Positions 32,228-44,222 are shown, numbered from the stretch's first letter. The stretch: DNA of 64,000 nt from Branchipolynoe longqiensis (GCA_030323885.1 CM059192.1:60505593-60569592); one strand, 5' to 3'. The notes: generated by a model not told the origin, from the letters alone. Translations and numbers: made by a program.

Positions 32228-34241
32228 GGTCGAACGACTTCCCATGTACGAGGTACCGGGTACCACGACCCAGCTAAATAGTCCGAACGACTTCCCATGT
32301 ACGAGGTACCGGGTACCACGACCCAGCTAAATAGTCCGAACGACTTCCCATGTACGAGGTACCGGCTACCACGACCCAGCTAAATAGTCCGAACGACTTC
32401 CCATGTACGAGGTACCGGCTACCACGACCCAGCTAAATAGTCCGAACGACTTCCCATGTACGAGGTACCGGCTACCACGACCCAGCTAAATAGTCCGAAC
32501 GACTTCCCATGTATGAGGTACCGGGTACCACGACCCAGCTAAATAGTCCGAACGACTTCCCATGTATGAGGTACCGGGTACCACGACCCAGCTAAATAGT
32601 CCGAACGACTTCCCATGTACGAGGTACCGGCTACCACGACCCAGCTAAATAGTCTGAACGACTTCCCATGTATGAGGTACCGGGTACCACGACCCAGCTA
32701 AATAGTCCGAACGACTTCCCATGTACGAAGTACCAGGTACCACGACTCAGCTAAATAGTCCGAACGACTTCCCATGTACGAGGTACCGGCTACCACGACC
32801 CAGCTAAATAGTCTGAACGACTTCCCATGTACGAGGTACCAGGTACCACGACCCAGCTAAATAGTCTGAATGACTTCCCATGTATGAGGTACCGGGTACC
32901 ACGACCCAGCTAAATAGTCTGAATGACTTCCTATGTACAAGGTACCGGGTACCACGACCCAGCTAAATAGTCTGAACGACTTCCCATGTACGAGGTACCG
33001 GCTACCACGACCCAGCTAAATAGTCTGAATGACTTCCCATGTATGAGGTACCGGGTACCACGACCCAGCTAAATAGTCTGAACGACTTCCCATGTACGAG
33101 GTACCGGGTACCACGACCCAGCTAAATAGTCTGAACGACTTCCCATGTACGAGGTACCGGGTACCACGACCCAGCTAAATAGTCCGAACGACTTCCCATG
33201 TATGAGGTACGAGGTACCACGACCCAGCTAAATAGTCTGAACGACTTCCCATGTATGAGGTACCGGGTACCACGACCCAGCTAAATAGTCTGAACGACTT
33301 CCCATGTACGAGGTACCGGGTACCACGACCCAGCTAAATAGTCTGAATGACTTCCCATGTACGAGGTACCGGCTACCATGACCCAGCTAAATAGTCCGAA
33401 CGACTTCCCATGTACGAGGTACCGGGTACCACGACCCAGCTAAATAGTCCGAACGACTTCCCATGTACGAGGTACCGGCTACCACGACCCAGCTAAATAG
33501 TCCGAACGACTTCCCATGTACGAGGTACCAGCTACCACGACCCAGCTAAATAGTCCGAACGACTTCCCATGTATGAGGTACCAGCTACCACGACCCAGCT
33601 AAATAGTCCGAACGACTTCCCATGTACGAGGTACCAGCTACCACGACCCAGCTAAATAGTCCGAACGACTTCCCATGTATGAGGTACCAGCTACCACGAC
33701 CCAGCTAAATAGTCCGAACGACTTCCCATGTACGAGGTACCGGCTACCACGACCCAGCTAAATAGTCCGAACGACTTCCCATGTATGAGGTACCAGCTAC
33801 CACGACCCAGCTAAATAGTCCGAACGACTTCCCATGTACGAGGTACCAGCTACCACGACCCAGCTAAATAGTCCGAACGACTTCCCATGTACGAGGTACC
33901 AGCTACCACGACCCAGCTAAATAGTCCGAACGACTTCCCATGTACGAGGTACCGGCTACCACGACCCAGCTAAATAGTCCGAACGACTTCCCATGTATCA
34001 GGTACCAGCTACCACGACCCAGCTAAATAGTCCGAATGACTTCCCATGTACGAGGTACCGGCTACCACGACCCAGCTAAATAGTCCGAACGACTTCCCAT
34101 GTATGAGGTACCGGGTACCACGACCCAGCTAAATAGTCCTAACGACTTCCCATGTACGAGGTACCGGCTACCATGACACAGCTAAATAGTCCGAAAGACT
34201 TCCCATGTATGAGGTACCGGCTACCACGACCCAGCTAAATA
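32228..34241. repeat. 53 bp minisatellite, 38 copies without indels
   Basis: The unit reads GTCCGAACGACTTCCCATGT, then ACGAGGTACCGGGTACCACG, then ACCCAGCTAAATA. 2014 bp equals exactly 38 x 53. Substitutions are few and clustered: GTCTGAA variants lie mostly at 32650-33360 and ACCAGCTACC variants at 33520-34020, while GGGTACC versus GGCTACC alternates throughout. It is not a CRISPR array: units abut without spacers and the context is eukaryotic. Confidence 0.97.
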
Positions 34242-35315
34242 GTCCGATTCCTGCCATAGTGTGAACCATGTGAACCGAACCCTGGCCATCAGCCGCCGTT
34301 CACTTATCTTGGGAATCTACTCCCTCTAAACTCACGCGAGAAGATCGCCAGCAATGAGGTGTGGGTACAACCTGCACAGCTGCCGGAGTATATAGGACAT
34401 GACAGCGTGCGTCACGATCAGCTCACTGAGACGCAGAGCTAACTTTATGTACTCAAACACTGCGTCGGACCTCCAGCACCCCCCGTGACCTAAGCTTCCT
34501 TGTATATGTACTTAAGTACACCCCATTAAGTGTGCCTCATTCAAACCCACCTTCTTACACATATACTGAACAGCTGCCTTCAGTTCAGAGCCGAGTATGT
34601 CCAAGGTTCCAAGTCACCGTAGCCAGTCTCCCGGAAGGCCGGGTCGGCTGGCACCGGCACCTGAGTAGAACGCCACCGACACCAGTAGGTGGCGCACAGT
34701 CTGATGGCATTGACGCAAACAACGCGGCATCACAACTGTCTTTCCACAAGCTTGGTTTTAGTATCACCACACCGCAGTGATAAAGCCACTCCGAGTGAAC
34801 ATGGAATCTGAATGAGTTGGACTTGCACAACTATCCACAGGACGTGGCTGCAGCAGCTGCCTGAATAGCTCTAAGGCAGGCGAATCCTTCAATTCTTAGA
34901 ACGTAGCTGACCGGACAGAACTGGGGCTGCCTGCTTGACATATAAACCAGGTGACACTTTATACCCCTGAGACAGTTTGCACCTCATAGCATAGGCAGTT
35001 GAGCCAGCACTCCGCCTTCAATTAACAAAGGAGTATCACCTTAATTTACTGAGAAACATAATAGGTCTGTTTGGTCCTGGAAACAGGGAAGGAGTACAAA
35101 CAAACCGTCAACGTAGTTTATGAATGCGAAATATTTCCAGATTTGCATTGAGCTTGCGCACTGAGAATTTTGGGCAGGGTCAGCAGATATCGCATCTCTC
35201 AGCCTGGCTGGTGGCTGACCTGGTCGACAAAGCCAGTCTGGGCCTCTGAGTTTACGGACTCTACACCCCGGTGGTTGCATGCAAACCACCATAGTCTTCA
35301 CGTGGTGCATCAAAG
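34242..35315. other. unrecognised sequence
   Basis: About 1.1 kb downstream of the array. Open frames at 34532-34780 and 35041-35313 (minus) have no domain or supporting signals. Confidence 0.3.
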
Positions 35316-35390
35316 GTTTTTTTGATTGATTGGTGTTTGCTTTATGCGTGTCGGCAGCATAGGCTATATGAACAGCGAATGTGCATCAAC
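35316..35390 (-). mobile_element. LINE 3' end, truncated
   Basis: On the minus strand this reads ATAGCCTATGCTGCCGACAC, then GCATAAAGCAAACACC and AATCAATCAA, closely matching the 3' end of the LINE at 40745-40812 (plus). Only about 70 bases of the element are kept. Confidence 0.75.
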
Positions 35391-35444
35391 GGAGATAGCG
35401 ACGAAATGTGCACATCGCAAGGCTGGAGCTTTACCATTTAAATA

Positions 35445-35541
35445 GGTCAATAAATGAAAGCTACCCACCATTAACTTGGTCAATAAATGAAAGCTACCCA
35501 CCATTAAATTGGTCAATAAATGAAAGCCATCCACCAATCTC
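35445..35541. repeat. 33 bp tandem repeat, three copies
   Basis: Units start at 35445, 35478 and 35511 with GGTCAATAAATGAAAGC; the third is degenerate at its end. Confidence 0.9.
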
Positions 35542-36557
35542 CTCTTTCAACAACACATGTATACACAACATATAACATGTTTTTGTATAACCTGAATGGC
35601 TTCATACATGTGGAAGCAAAATGAATGCATACCCAAACCACTTTGCTTCAACGGCCTAGCAGTTCCAGCTCCTTGTATGTGACGTTTCACCAAACCCAAA
35701 ACACGCCAAGCATTGATTTCATTTTTTAAATTTCATCGGAGGGTAGGTACAACTCTAATTCCTGCGCATCCATTTCTATACGTAAAATAGATGTGGGTGC
35801 ACTGGGGATGACGGCCATTTTAAAACTTAATGCAAATCCTAACCTTCTGAGAATAGCCATGGATGTGTTTCTGCCAATAACGTGAAGGCTTTAAATAAAC
35901 ATATGTAAATTCGTTCACCGAATACCTACCCGTCTTGCTGCAGTCAAGTACTTCCCTAATTCTGCCGACACTATTGGGAATGCAGAAGATACCTTGGCTG
36001 CAACAAGTGTTGGTATTGCTTAGACTAACAATTTCAGCTTTTTTTTGTAAATATAGTTTATTCATTGAATAAAGTCTTTTGTCAGCGCCGTGGCACTGGT
36101 CTTCCAGCCATGTGACAATACAGTTATTTACAATATATGCAGCTAGCCCAAATCAGCTGAAATAACAATATCAAACATTCAAAGAGTTACATATGGTATA
36201 GTTTGACAATTCACATACAAAAATAGCAGTTATATGTTGTATTCCTACACACTTGATACCTACATGTGTATTGATTAGACCTTTGCATTACGGAGTGGTT
36301 AGGTGCATAGTTTTCCTTCATAGGTTTGTATGCCTACTATGTTGTGAATTGCAAAACTATCATGTTGTTGGAGTTAACATTTTGAGATGGAGTGAGTGTT
36401 AGTAGAATGGTTTGTTTATTCTGTTAGATAGAGTGTGGTTAGCTTATAGGGTTATGCTTAAAAGGTTAATACCTCAGGTGTGTCTTTTGACTACATGAAG
36501 TAGTTTGAGTAAGTAGGTTGTTAGTAATGATGGGATAAACAATGCTTGGAGGATTGT

Positions 36558-36938
36558 ATGTTTCAGTCATTTAGTAGTCTAGTACAGACTTTATTAGTGT
36601 CTATGTTTGTACAAAGACCAAAGTGCAGTCCTTCTGGTTTCCAGAGCGTGGTTTCTTTGACGAAGACAACCACTGTCCAAACTGATCCGAATCCGAGTGC
36701 GTCTAAGAAAGACACTATAAAAATTACCAAAAAAACAAAGCCGGCGCCTGAAAAGGCTCCGGCACAAAAACAACGGAGAGTTGCTCCCGATAGGGAGCAG
36801 AAGGGATCTATCTCCCTTAAAAATAAATTTTGTGTGTTAGATGAAGAAGAGATGGCTGAGGCTGCGCCGAGTCGTGGTCGCAGCGTCTCCCCCAAAGTGA
36901 AAATGAGGGGGAGATCACCCATCAATCCACCACCTTGA
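36558..36938 (+). CDS. LINE ORF1 C-terminal remnant
   Basis: An open frame from ATG 36558 to TGA 36936-36938, about 126 codons. It is Lys/Pro/Thr-rich and strongly basic in the middle (KKTKPAPEKAPAQKQRR region), with an RGRSVSPK segment near the end, as expected of the C-terminal linker of an RNA-binding ORF1 protein. The CCHC zinc knuckles usual for this family are missing, so the N-terminal part has been lost. The stop overlaps the ORF2 start as TGATG, which may allow termination-reinitiation. Confidence 0.6.
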   Translation: MFQSFSSLVQTLLVSMFVQRPKCSPSGFQSVVSLTKTTTVQTDPNPSASKKDTIKITKKTKPAPEKAPAQKQRRVAPDREQKGSISLKNKFCVLDEEEMAEAAPSRGRSVSPKVKMRGRSPINPPP

Positions 36939-39900
36939 TGGCGGGTGAATCTCTTCTTCAATGGAACTGCCGAGGTTTTAGAGCAAACTTCAATGAAGTG
37001 CGATTGCATTGTGAGAGGCTTGACCCTCTTGCCCTTTGCTTGCAGGAAACCTATATAAAGGCTACTGATCAGATTTCTTTAAAGCACTACAATATGTATC
37101 ACTCTTATGCACCGGATGGGGAACGAGCCACTGGTGGTTCGTCCATTTTGGTGCGTGAAGATGTGATACACACCCCCATCACCTTAAATACAACTTTTCA
37201 AGCAATAGCCATTCGAATTAGTCTAGATAAAACCATTACAATATGCTCCATATATATCCCCCCTAACTCCATATTTTCAACACAAGATTTAGAAACTTTA
37301 GCTGATCAGTTGCCTTCCCCCTACATTTTAATGGGGGACTTCAATGCACACAACCCCATGTGGGGTAGTGCAAACACAAACAGCAAGGGCAGGGGAGTTG
37401 AGAACTTCCTGAGCAATCGTGCTTTAAGCTTTTTGAATGATGGGTCCCATACTTATGTTCACCCTGGGTATGGGACCTGCTCTGCAATCGACCTCACTAT
37501 TTTGCAACCGGGTCTCCTGCTGGACTTCTCATGGAGAGTCTGGAACGACCTTTGTGGAAGTGACCATTTCCCTATCGTGATTACGACTAAGGGACCAGCT
37601 CGGAGCCGGAAGGAACCGAGCTGGCGGCTGAGCAAAGCCGATTGGTCACTGTTCCAGTCACTCGCCCGTGAGAGGTTCACGGGAGTAGCCCGCAATAATC
37701 CTGTTTCAATGAAAGCATTCACAGAGATCTTGGGGTCGATTGCAGAGGAAACCATTCCTAAGACCTCGGCTTTTCCAAAACATATAACAAATCCTTGGTT
37801 TAATGCAACTTGTAAGAACGCTATCAATGAGCGGAAAAAGGCGCAACGTCTGTTCTTCCGGCGGCCTACCGCCGAGAACCACGTTCGCTTTAAAATCCTA
37901 AGGGCTCGGGCTCGCCGAATTATTAGGGAGGCAAGGAGGCTCTGTTGGAGACAATATGTCTCCAGCATAACCACTCGCACCCCACTTTCTAAAGTATGGA
38001 CCAAGATCCGGAAAATAAAACAAAAATATGCTGGATCATCGGTCCAACATCTAAAACACAATAATATTCTTTTAACTTCCATAACTGACATAGCCAACCT
38101 TCTTGCCAGTACTTTCTCCCAGAACTCATCTGTGCAAAACTGCCTTCCGGCCTTTGCACAGATGAAGTTGCGCCTGGAAAGACAACCTATAAATTTCAAA
38201 TCAAATAACACTGAGCACTACAATAGTTTTTTCACAATAGATGAATTAAAGCACGCTTTAAATAGATCGCACGACACTGCAATAGGTCCAGACAAAATAC
38301 ACTACCAATTTTTAAAACACCTCCCACCAGCACCAATAGAACTGCTTCTGCACCTTTTTAATAATATTTGGCGCACGGGAGACATCCCAACCTCCTGGCA
38401 AGAGGCCATCATTATTCCCATCCCCAAACCGGGGAAAGACCATAGCGAGCCCGGGAACTACCGCCCAATAGCGCTTACAAGTTGCATTTGTAAAACTTTC
38501 GAACGAATGATTAACGATCGCCTCGTCTGGATCCTGGAGTCGGAGCACCATCTGACGGACTTCCAGTGTGGTTTCAGGCGGGGGAGGAGTACCCTCAACC
38601 ACTTGGTCCGATTGGAGTCATTCGTTCGAAATGCCTTCATAAACAAAGAACATGTCGTGTCCGTATTTTTCTACCTCGAAAAGGCATATGACACGACATG
38701 GAAGTACGGCATCCTGAAGGATTTGTTCAATATGGGCTTTAGAGGGCGCTTGCCCATTTTCATTTCTAAATTTTTATCAAACCGGAACTTTGGAGTTCGG
38801 GTCAATGCTACCCTCTCTGATCCTTTTGATCAGGAGATGGGTGTACCTCAGGGTAGCATTCTATCTGTTAGCCTTTTTGGCATTAAAATTAACAATATAG
38901 TCAAATCCATTAAGAGTACTGTATCCTGCAGTCTCTATGTAGATGACTTTTTAATATGTTATAAAGGTAAAAATATGAACATTATAGAACGGCAGCTCCA
39001 ATTAAATATAAATAGCCTTTTCTCATGGGCAATGGAAAATGGTTTTAGATTCTCCAAATCGAAAACCGTTTGCATGCACTTTTGTCTTTTACGGACTTTG
39101 CACCATGAACCTAATTTAACAATTGGAAATGATCCCATAAAAGTCGTCAAAGAGAACAAGTTTTTAGGAGTCATCTTTGACAACAAATTATCTTTTATCC
39201 CTCATATTAAGTATTTAAAGTCCAGGTGCCTTAAGGGACTGGACATTTTAAAAGTTCTAGCCCACACACAGTGGGGAGCAGATAGCACTGTTCTGCTCCA
39301 ATTATATAGAACTTTAATACGTTCAAAATTGGACTATGGCTGTATTGTTTATGGTTCAGCCAGGAAATCATACATATCACAGTTAGACACTATACACCAT
39401 CAAGGCCTTCGGCTGGCCCTGGGGGCGTTTAGAACCTCGCCCGTCCAGAGCCTTTATGTCGAAGGCCGAGAGCCTTCCCTTAAGAGTAGAAGGCTCAAAC
39501 TGTCTATGCAATATGCGATAAAATTAAAAGGAAATATTTTAAATCCTGCATATAACTACATTTTTATGCCACCATATGAACACCTCTATGAATCAAGCCC
39601 AACATACATAAAGCCGTTAGGCCTCAGAATAAAGCCTCATTTGGAGGCCCTGAGGGCAAATATACATAACATAGCACTCTCACAATATTCAGAAGTTCCT
39701 CCGTGGCAGCTGAGGAAACCAAACATCATCCTCCAGCTGGCCATGTCGAAGAAATCTCAGACGCACCCACTTTCATATCATGAAAGCTTCATCGATGTGC
39801 GAAGTGCTTTTAGCTCCCACCTAGCCGTTTACACGGATGGGTCAAAGACAGACAACAGAGTCTCTGCGGCAGCAATCGTCCACGGACGTGAATTAGGTAC

Positions 39901-40006
39901 GCGTATTCCAGATCAGAGTTCTATCTTTACTGCTGAGGCACGAGCACTCCTACTCGCGTTAGAGTGCATCGAAACCTCAGCCACTCATAAATTCTTCAGG
40001 CTTTAA
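36938..40006 (+). pseudogene. LINE ORF2: AP-endonuclease and reverse transcriptase, catalytically damaged
   Basis: From ATG 36938 the frame is open for 1022 codons. Endonuclease (about residues 5-215) keeps its key residues: Asn10 in WNCRG, Glu37 in LCLQET, GDFNAH with Asp134 and Asn136, and Ser-Asp-His at 208-210. The reverse transcriptase (about 430-720) keeps PQGS (637-640) and YVDD (667-670, aspartates 669 and 670). In motif A, however, residue 579 (codon 38672-38674, TAC) is Tyr where the catalytic Asp belongs, as in FFYLEKAYD. The RNase H start is present with Asp967 in YTDGSK and Glu in TAEARAL, then the frame ends early at 40006. A minus-strand reading of this region has no meaning. 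The copy cannot make active enzyme. Confidence 0.9.
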
Positions 40007-40593
40007 ACAATAGGAAACTGGACCACCCAATACTATTTAAGGTACTCATTAAGCTAAACTCTCTTTCAATAGCAAAATTTGACATTCACCTATGTTGGGT
40101 GCCTAGTCATGTGGGTATCCCAGGAAATGAGAGAGCAGATCAAGCGGCCACTGGAGCCCTGACTGCTCCTTTGGAACACTGTCATATTCCCCACTCTGAT
40201 CTGAAACCTACCATTCAAAAATACATTTGGAACCTATGGCAGATCGAATGGGATGAACACCCAGAAAACAAACTCCATAGAATTACCCCCGCTGTGAACG
40301 GACTGCCGCAGAGTCGCCTGGAAGGGCGACACGACCAGGTTGTTTTAACAAGATGCCATATTGGCCACTCGTGGCTAACACACGTTTTTCTGCTCAAGGG
40401 GGAGCCTCCCCCTGAATGTATTGGATGTCAGTCCCCACTGACATTAAAACACATTTTATTAAACTGTGTGGATTTCATGGCCCTGCGCCAACAATTTTAC
40501 ACTGCAAACAACATGCAAGACCTTTCTACTAAAGTAAAACAAGAAAAGATTGTAGCCTTTTTGAGGGCAGCTGGTTTGTACCAAATCATATAA
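39997..40593 (+). pseudogene. RNase H C-terminal half of LINE ORF2, shifted frame
   Basis: From about 39997 the ORF2 protein continues in another frame (QALNNRKLDHP, then WVPSHVGIPGNERADQAA) to the stop at 40593. The ERADQAA Asp is the last catalytic residue of RNase H, and C-x2-C...H...C near the end (CIGCQSPLTLKHILLNC) is a zinc-binding tail. The Asp-Ser stretch that normally precedes QALNN is absent, so a deletion of roughly 20 bases at 39990-39999 seems to have removed it and shifted the frame. Confidence 0.8.
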
Positions 40594-40812
40594 GTTTTTA
40601 AACAAATTTCATCAGTGAATAATACTATCATTTAGACTTTTATTTAGCTATATGATTGTGAGTTTACAAAATTCATGAGTGTCCATTGACACAAAATTGA
40701 TTGTATGCTTTTACATGTAAAAGCGATGGTTTGAACAAAATCAAACATTTCTCGCCGTGAATATGGCCTATGCTGCCGACACGGCGTAAAGCAACCACCA
40801 ATCAATCAACCA

Positions 40813-41394
40813 TATAATACCAAGACAGCTCACCCAGCCTGTATTGTGTAATCAAAATGATCAAACCCACCACTTGGTGCGCTGGCTGTTCCCCCGGCTA
40901 AACAGCTTGTAACTCCTTTCTAATGTTCTCATTAAGGAAAATATAATTGTCATGTCCGGCTGGGCCGTACTAATTAGAGCCATCGTACATAGCTGTATAT
41001 GTGGGGTTAATAGATTTGAAGCTGAAAATAAGCTGAAAATAAGCCCACAGAATACATACTCCTTATCTGCGTCACAATCTGCCCATAACAATACTTCTGC
41101 AAGAGTACAGTAAGGAAGGAGCTGCACATGATGATCTCCTGAATAGTGGTTACAGACTGTTACAATGTCAGGACTAATAGCATTATAACTATAAGGCTTA
41201 TATGATGATACCGGGGCCACTGCTTGCTCGGCACGATCACCAAACAATATATCTCCATATAAACTCACTCAAGTGGATTAATGACAACAAAAGGCGATAT
41301 AACGACTGGGTAGTGTAATGGTTGGTTCACACTTCTCGAAGCACAATACCTCATCATATAAAAAAATGACAACAAAGCCATGTGTCAGGGGTGT
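40813..41394. other. unrecognised sequence
   Basis: About 580 bases. The minus-strand open frame at 40861-41268 (135 codons) shows no domain and I do not call it. Confidence 0.3.
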
Positions 41395-41560
41395 ATTTGC
41401 AAATGGGAAACATTGTGCCTAGAATAGGATTCGAACCCACATTTCTGCCATGCCTGGCCTAGCGTCCTAACGATTAGCCTGGCTAGGGCCCTGATACAAT
41501 TAACCTACCCACATCTGCCTATATATGTGGAATGCCACGTGGGGAGGTCAGCGCACCTCC
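41395..41560 (-). mobile_element. tRNA-derived SINE, family B, best copy
   Basis: The minus strand carries a tRNA-like head: CCAGGCTAATCGTTAGGACG (A-box region) and GGCAGAAATGTGGGTTCGAA-TCC (B box). Similarity to 26665-26812 and 27240-27440 continues on the other side. Copies are diverged and no clear tail was found. Confidence 0.6.
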
Positions 41561-42009
41561 GTACACTTGCATAGGTGTGCTGAGCTTCAGACTCGCCTCA
41601 GTGTACTGAGATCAATTTGCATACTGGCTGGCTGATTGTGAAGTACAGTGGTGATGATCGAACCAACTACTGAAGCAGGAGGGTCGTGCCTAATTTAGCA
41701 GACAACGTCGCCAATAGTTTCATCATAGGTTCGTTCACTACAGCTGATTCTGCCCATTGTTGTCTTTTGTCTCTGAATTGTGGATATGTAGGTGCACACC
41801 CAGTTTTTATTACGCTTTATAGTTACACACCATCCTCTTGCAATTCTTCTACAAGCGACCTAAATAAACCTTTTAAGCAGCACCTGAATAGCTGAGTACC
41901 TGAGTACCTCAGGGAGTTTGACGCCCCTGCCCTGCAGAGTTGTAAACCACTGCCTTGTGGTACAGGTTCTTGACAGAACCGAAGGCTAAGGGAGCAAACC
42001 CTAAACAGC
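41561..42009. other. unrecognised sequence
   Basis: About 450 bases between two SINEs. Nothing supported. Confidence 0.3.
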
Positions 42010-42306
42010 GTTCTCTGTGGCGGAGTGGTTAGAGTGTCTGACTTTTTTCTAGGTCAGACTCCTAATCTGAGGGTCGGCGGTTCGATTCCCCGTGCCCCCA
42101 GCTCTGCCAATTCGGATTTCCACCGCTGTGTATAACTTACAGCGTCATCAAAGGCCGGTTGCTCTCATACCATGTCTATGTGGTGTGGGAGGTTAAAAAT
42201 CCCTTGGGTCGGTAAAAGTGTAGGCTCGGGCTTTCTATCGACAAACTGTCTAATGGTGAAAACAAGCCTATTCAGGCTTATCCATGATAGGCAGCATAAA
42301 TCTTCA
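42010..42306 (+). mobile_element. tRNA-derived SINE, family C, copy 1
   Basis: Starts TTCTCTGTGGCGGAGTGG (A box) and has GGCGGTTCGATTCCCC (B box) at about 42078-42093, then a body with CACCGCTGTGTATAACTTAC, CCATGTCTATGTGGTGTGGG, TTCAGGCTTATCCATGATAG and an end ATAAATCTTCAA. Between the boxes the anticodon arm appears enlarged: TCAGA-CTCCTAA-TCTGA forms a proper seven-base loop with a CCT anticodon, preceded by an extra CTGACTTTTTTCTAGGTCAG hairpin. Confidence 0.85.
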
Positions 42307-42742
42307 AATATATAGAAAACCATGTCACTGTGGCAGCATTAAGGGCGGTTGATGTATGGAACTCCCAACATCTCCAGACCAGCCACTGCAGGGACAAATA
42401 TTGTTTGCGCCTGTCTGGACATGTTCTTGCCGGTGTGAAACCTCTATTTGCTCCCCGAGAGAATGTTGCTGGTAACTTGCAAAAGCCAGCAGCACTTCAA
42501 CACTTTTGCAGGCAGCTTTCATGAAATGGACATTAAGACCGACTCATGGACATCACTCTCACAGCAGAGAGCTAAATGGAGAGCGGCAGTCAAGTAATGA
42601 AAGTAGTCTTTGTCGCATCGCGACCGACAGCATGATGATGATGATGATGTGTGCTGCCACCTTGTGGAAATTAAGGGTTTCCAACATGGCTTCCGAAATC
42701 GAGTATGTTTTTTCCATCGAACCACATCGAATACACGACCAT
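42307..42742. other. spacer between two SINE copies
   Basis: About 436 bases including an ATG trinucleotide run near 42631-42649. No supported gene. Confidence 0.35.
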
Positions 42743-43040
42743 GTTCTCTGTGGTGGAGTGGTTAGAGTGTCAGGCTTTTTTCCTAGGTCAGACTCCTAAT
42801 CTGAATGTCGTGGTTCGATTCCCCATGCCCCCATCTCTGCCAATTTGGATTTCCACCACTGTGTATAACTTACAGTGTCACCAAAGGCCAGTTGCTCTCA
42901 TACCATGTCTATGTGGTGTGGGAGGTTACAAATCCCTTGGGTCGGTAAAAGTGTAGGCTCGGGCTTTCTATCGACTAACTGTCTAATGGTGAAAACAAGT
43001 CTATTCAGACTTATCCATGATAGGCAATATAAATCTTCAA
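42743..43040 (+). mobile_element. tRNA-derived SINE, family C, copy 2
   Basis: Same structure, length and orientation as at 42010, with substitutions spread throughout; the A-box reads GTGGTGGAGTGG and the B box GTGGTTCGATTCCCC. It ends AATCTTCAA followed by an A-rich tail at 43042-43053, as expected for a retroposed copy. Confidence 0.85.
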
Positions 43041-43224
43041 GACAAAAAAAAAAGCCAGTTATGGCCCACAAAAAAACATATTGGCAGGTCTAGCGTTCTG
43101 TCTTCCTAAAGGTGCCTAATAGATGTCAGAAATGACATTTTAAAAAGGGTGTTGTTATATGTGTGTAGTTGATGTATATATAACACGGAACCTGTAACTG
43201 GGGCAATCAATACAATAACCGTCT

Positions 43225-43266
43225 TGATATGACTTTAGATGTTGCTAGGACGCAAAACCCCAACAC
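43225..43266 (+). mobile_element. isolated retroposon 3' tail
   Basis: GATATGACTTTAGATGTTGC, then TAGGACGCAAAACCCC. The same tail ends SINE family A and stands alone at 45043, 58560 and 62901. It may be the end of a LINE whose tail the SINE has borrowed. Confidence 0.6.
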
Positions 43267-44222
43267 AAATGTATACAATGGAGTGTGTGGATCAAGTATG
43301 TTTAAATAAGCATTGTGGGAAAAAGATAAGCCTATATTAATGTGATTTGTAAACTTCTTAATTTTCAAATTATCATTTGTTTAATCTTTGGATATGCATA
43401 GAAAGACCGACATCAAAATACTATGTGTTGACAAAGTATCATCCTGCAGTTTATGTCTGTACTTTATACATCAATAATCGACTAAAAACATATACTATAG
43501 AAAACAAAGCCACATCCTACCACACTGTGCCTGACTAACATATCTAGATAGCGGACAGACGCGGAATTGAGTGGCGGCGCTGAAATAAGTAGGGTGCAAC
43601 CCAGAGAGGGTGGGCCTGTTACACAGGCGCATACACAGGCGGGCCGCTTACCATCCGCACAACAGGCAACACAGCTCAACAACTAGGCCTTCCAACATCT
43701 ACAGCAGGAACCAACCCGGGTGACTGCTCTCACATCTCTCTTAGCCCACCCTTCTCATTTATATATAATACATATAACAAATGTTGATGACTATTTTCAC
43801 GATGAATCTATCACCTGGATGGTTTTGAGTGTTGTATTTAGTTGGTGGTGGTGCGTGTTTGGTCAGTTTGTGGTGTTGGAGAGGCATGTCGCAAGACCGG
43901 TCCCATACTCCTCATGTGTATGTATGAATCAGTTCCACAGATCCAGGTGCTGCTTAAAAGGTTTATTTAGTCAGTAAAAAAAAAATCCAGCTGGGAGAAG
44001 AAGCACCTGTTATTTACGGCTCCCGAGCCGGGCAGGGCCCAGCACTGCTCCGTCACTCAGCTCCGGAGGAGGGAGGGGGCACGAAGCGCGGCAAGCACAG
44101 TCCGCCTTCTTGAAGGATGAGATTAAATATCTATCAAAAGGACAGATGGCGCTTAATTGCTATGGTATTAGCTGTGTAGACTGATCAGATCTACATGCAG
44201 CGGGAGGGGGCAGCTATACTAA
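43267..44222. other. unrecognised sequence
   Basis: About 950 bases. A GC-rich part lies at 44010-44090. No gene is supported. Confidence 0.3.

Larger units (their letters stand above)
36066..40812 (+). mobile_element. I/Nimb-like LINE, nearly full length, inactive
   Basis: A non-LTR retrotransposon with a partial ORF1, an ORF2 with endonuclease, reverse transcriptase and RNase H, and a 3' end with CTATGCTGCCGACACGGCG and a CAATCAATCAA tail (to about 40812). RNase H within ORF2 is typical of the I and Nimb group. The 5' limit is uncertain: a block starting TTCATTGAATAAAGTC near 36066 may be its 5' end, because a similar block recurs at about 21195. A short ORF1 implies an internal or 5' deletion. 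Another copy's 3' end lies inverted at 35316. Confidence 0.8.

Noticed and set aside
32228..34241. CRISPR-like array
   Set aside because: Units abut without unique spacers, and the surrounding sequence is eukaryotic with LINEs and SINEs.
37459..38602. Minus-strand open frames opposite the LINE ORF2
   Set aside because: Shadows of the real plus-strand coding region.
42010..42095. tRNA gene
   Set aside because: A and B boxes are good, but an extra hairpin disrupts the anticodon arm, the acceptor stem does not close, and the unit continues as a SINE body present twice.
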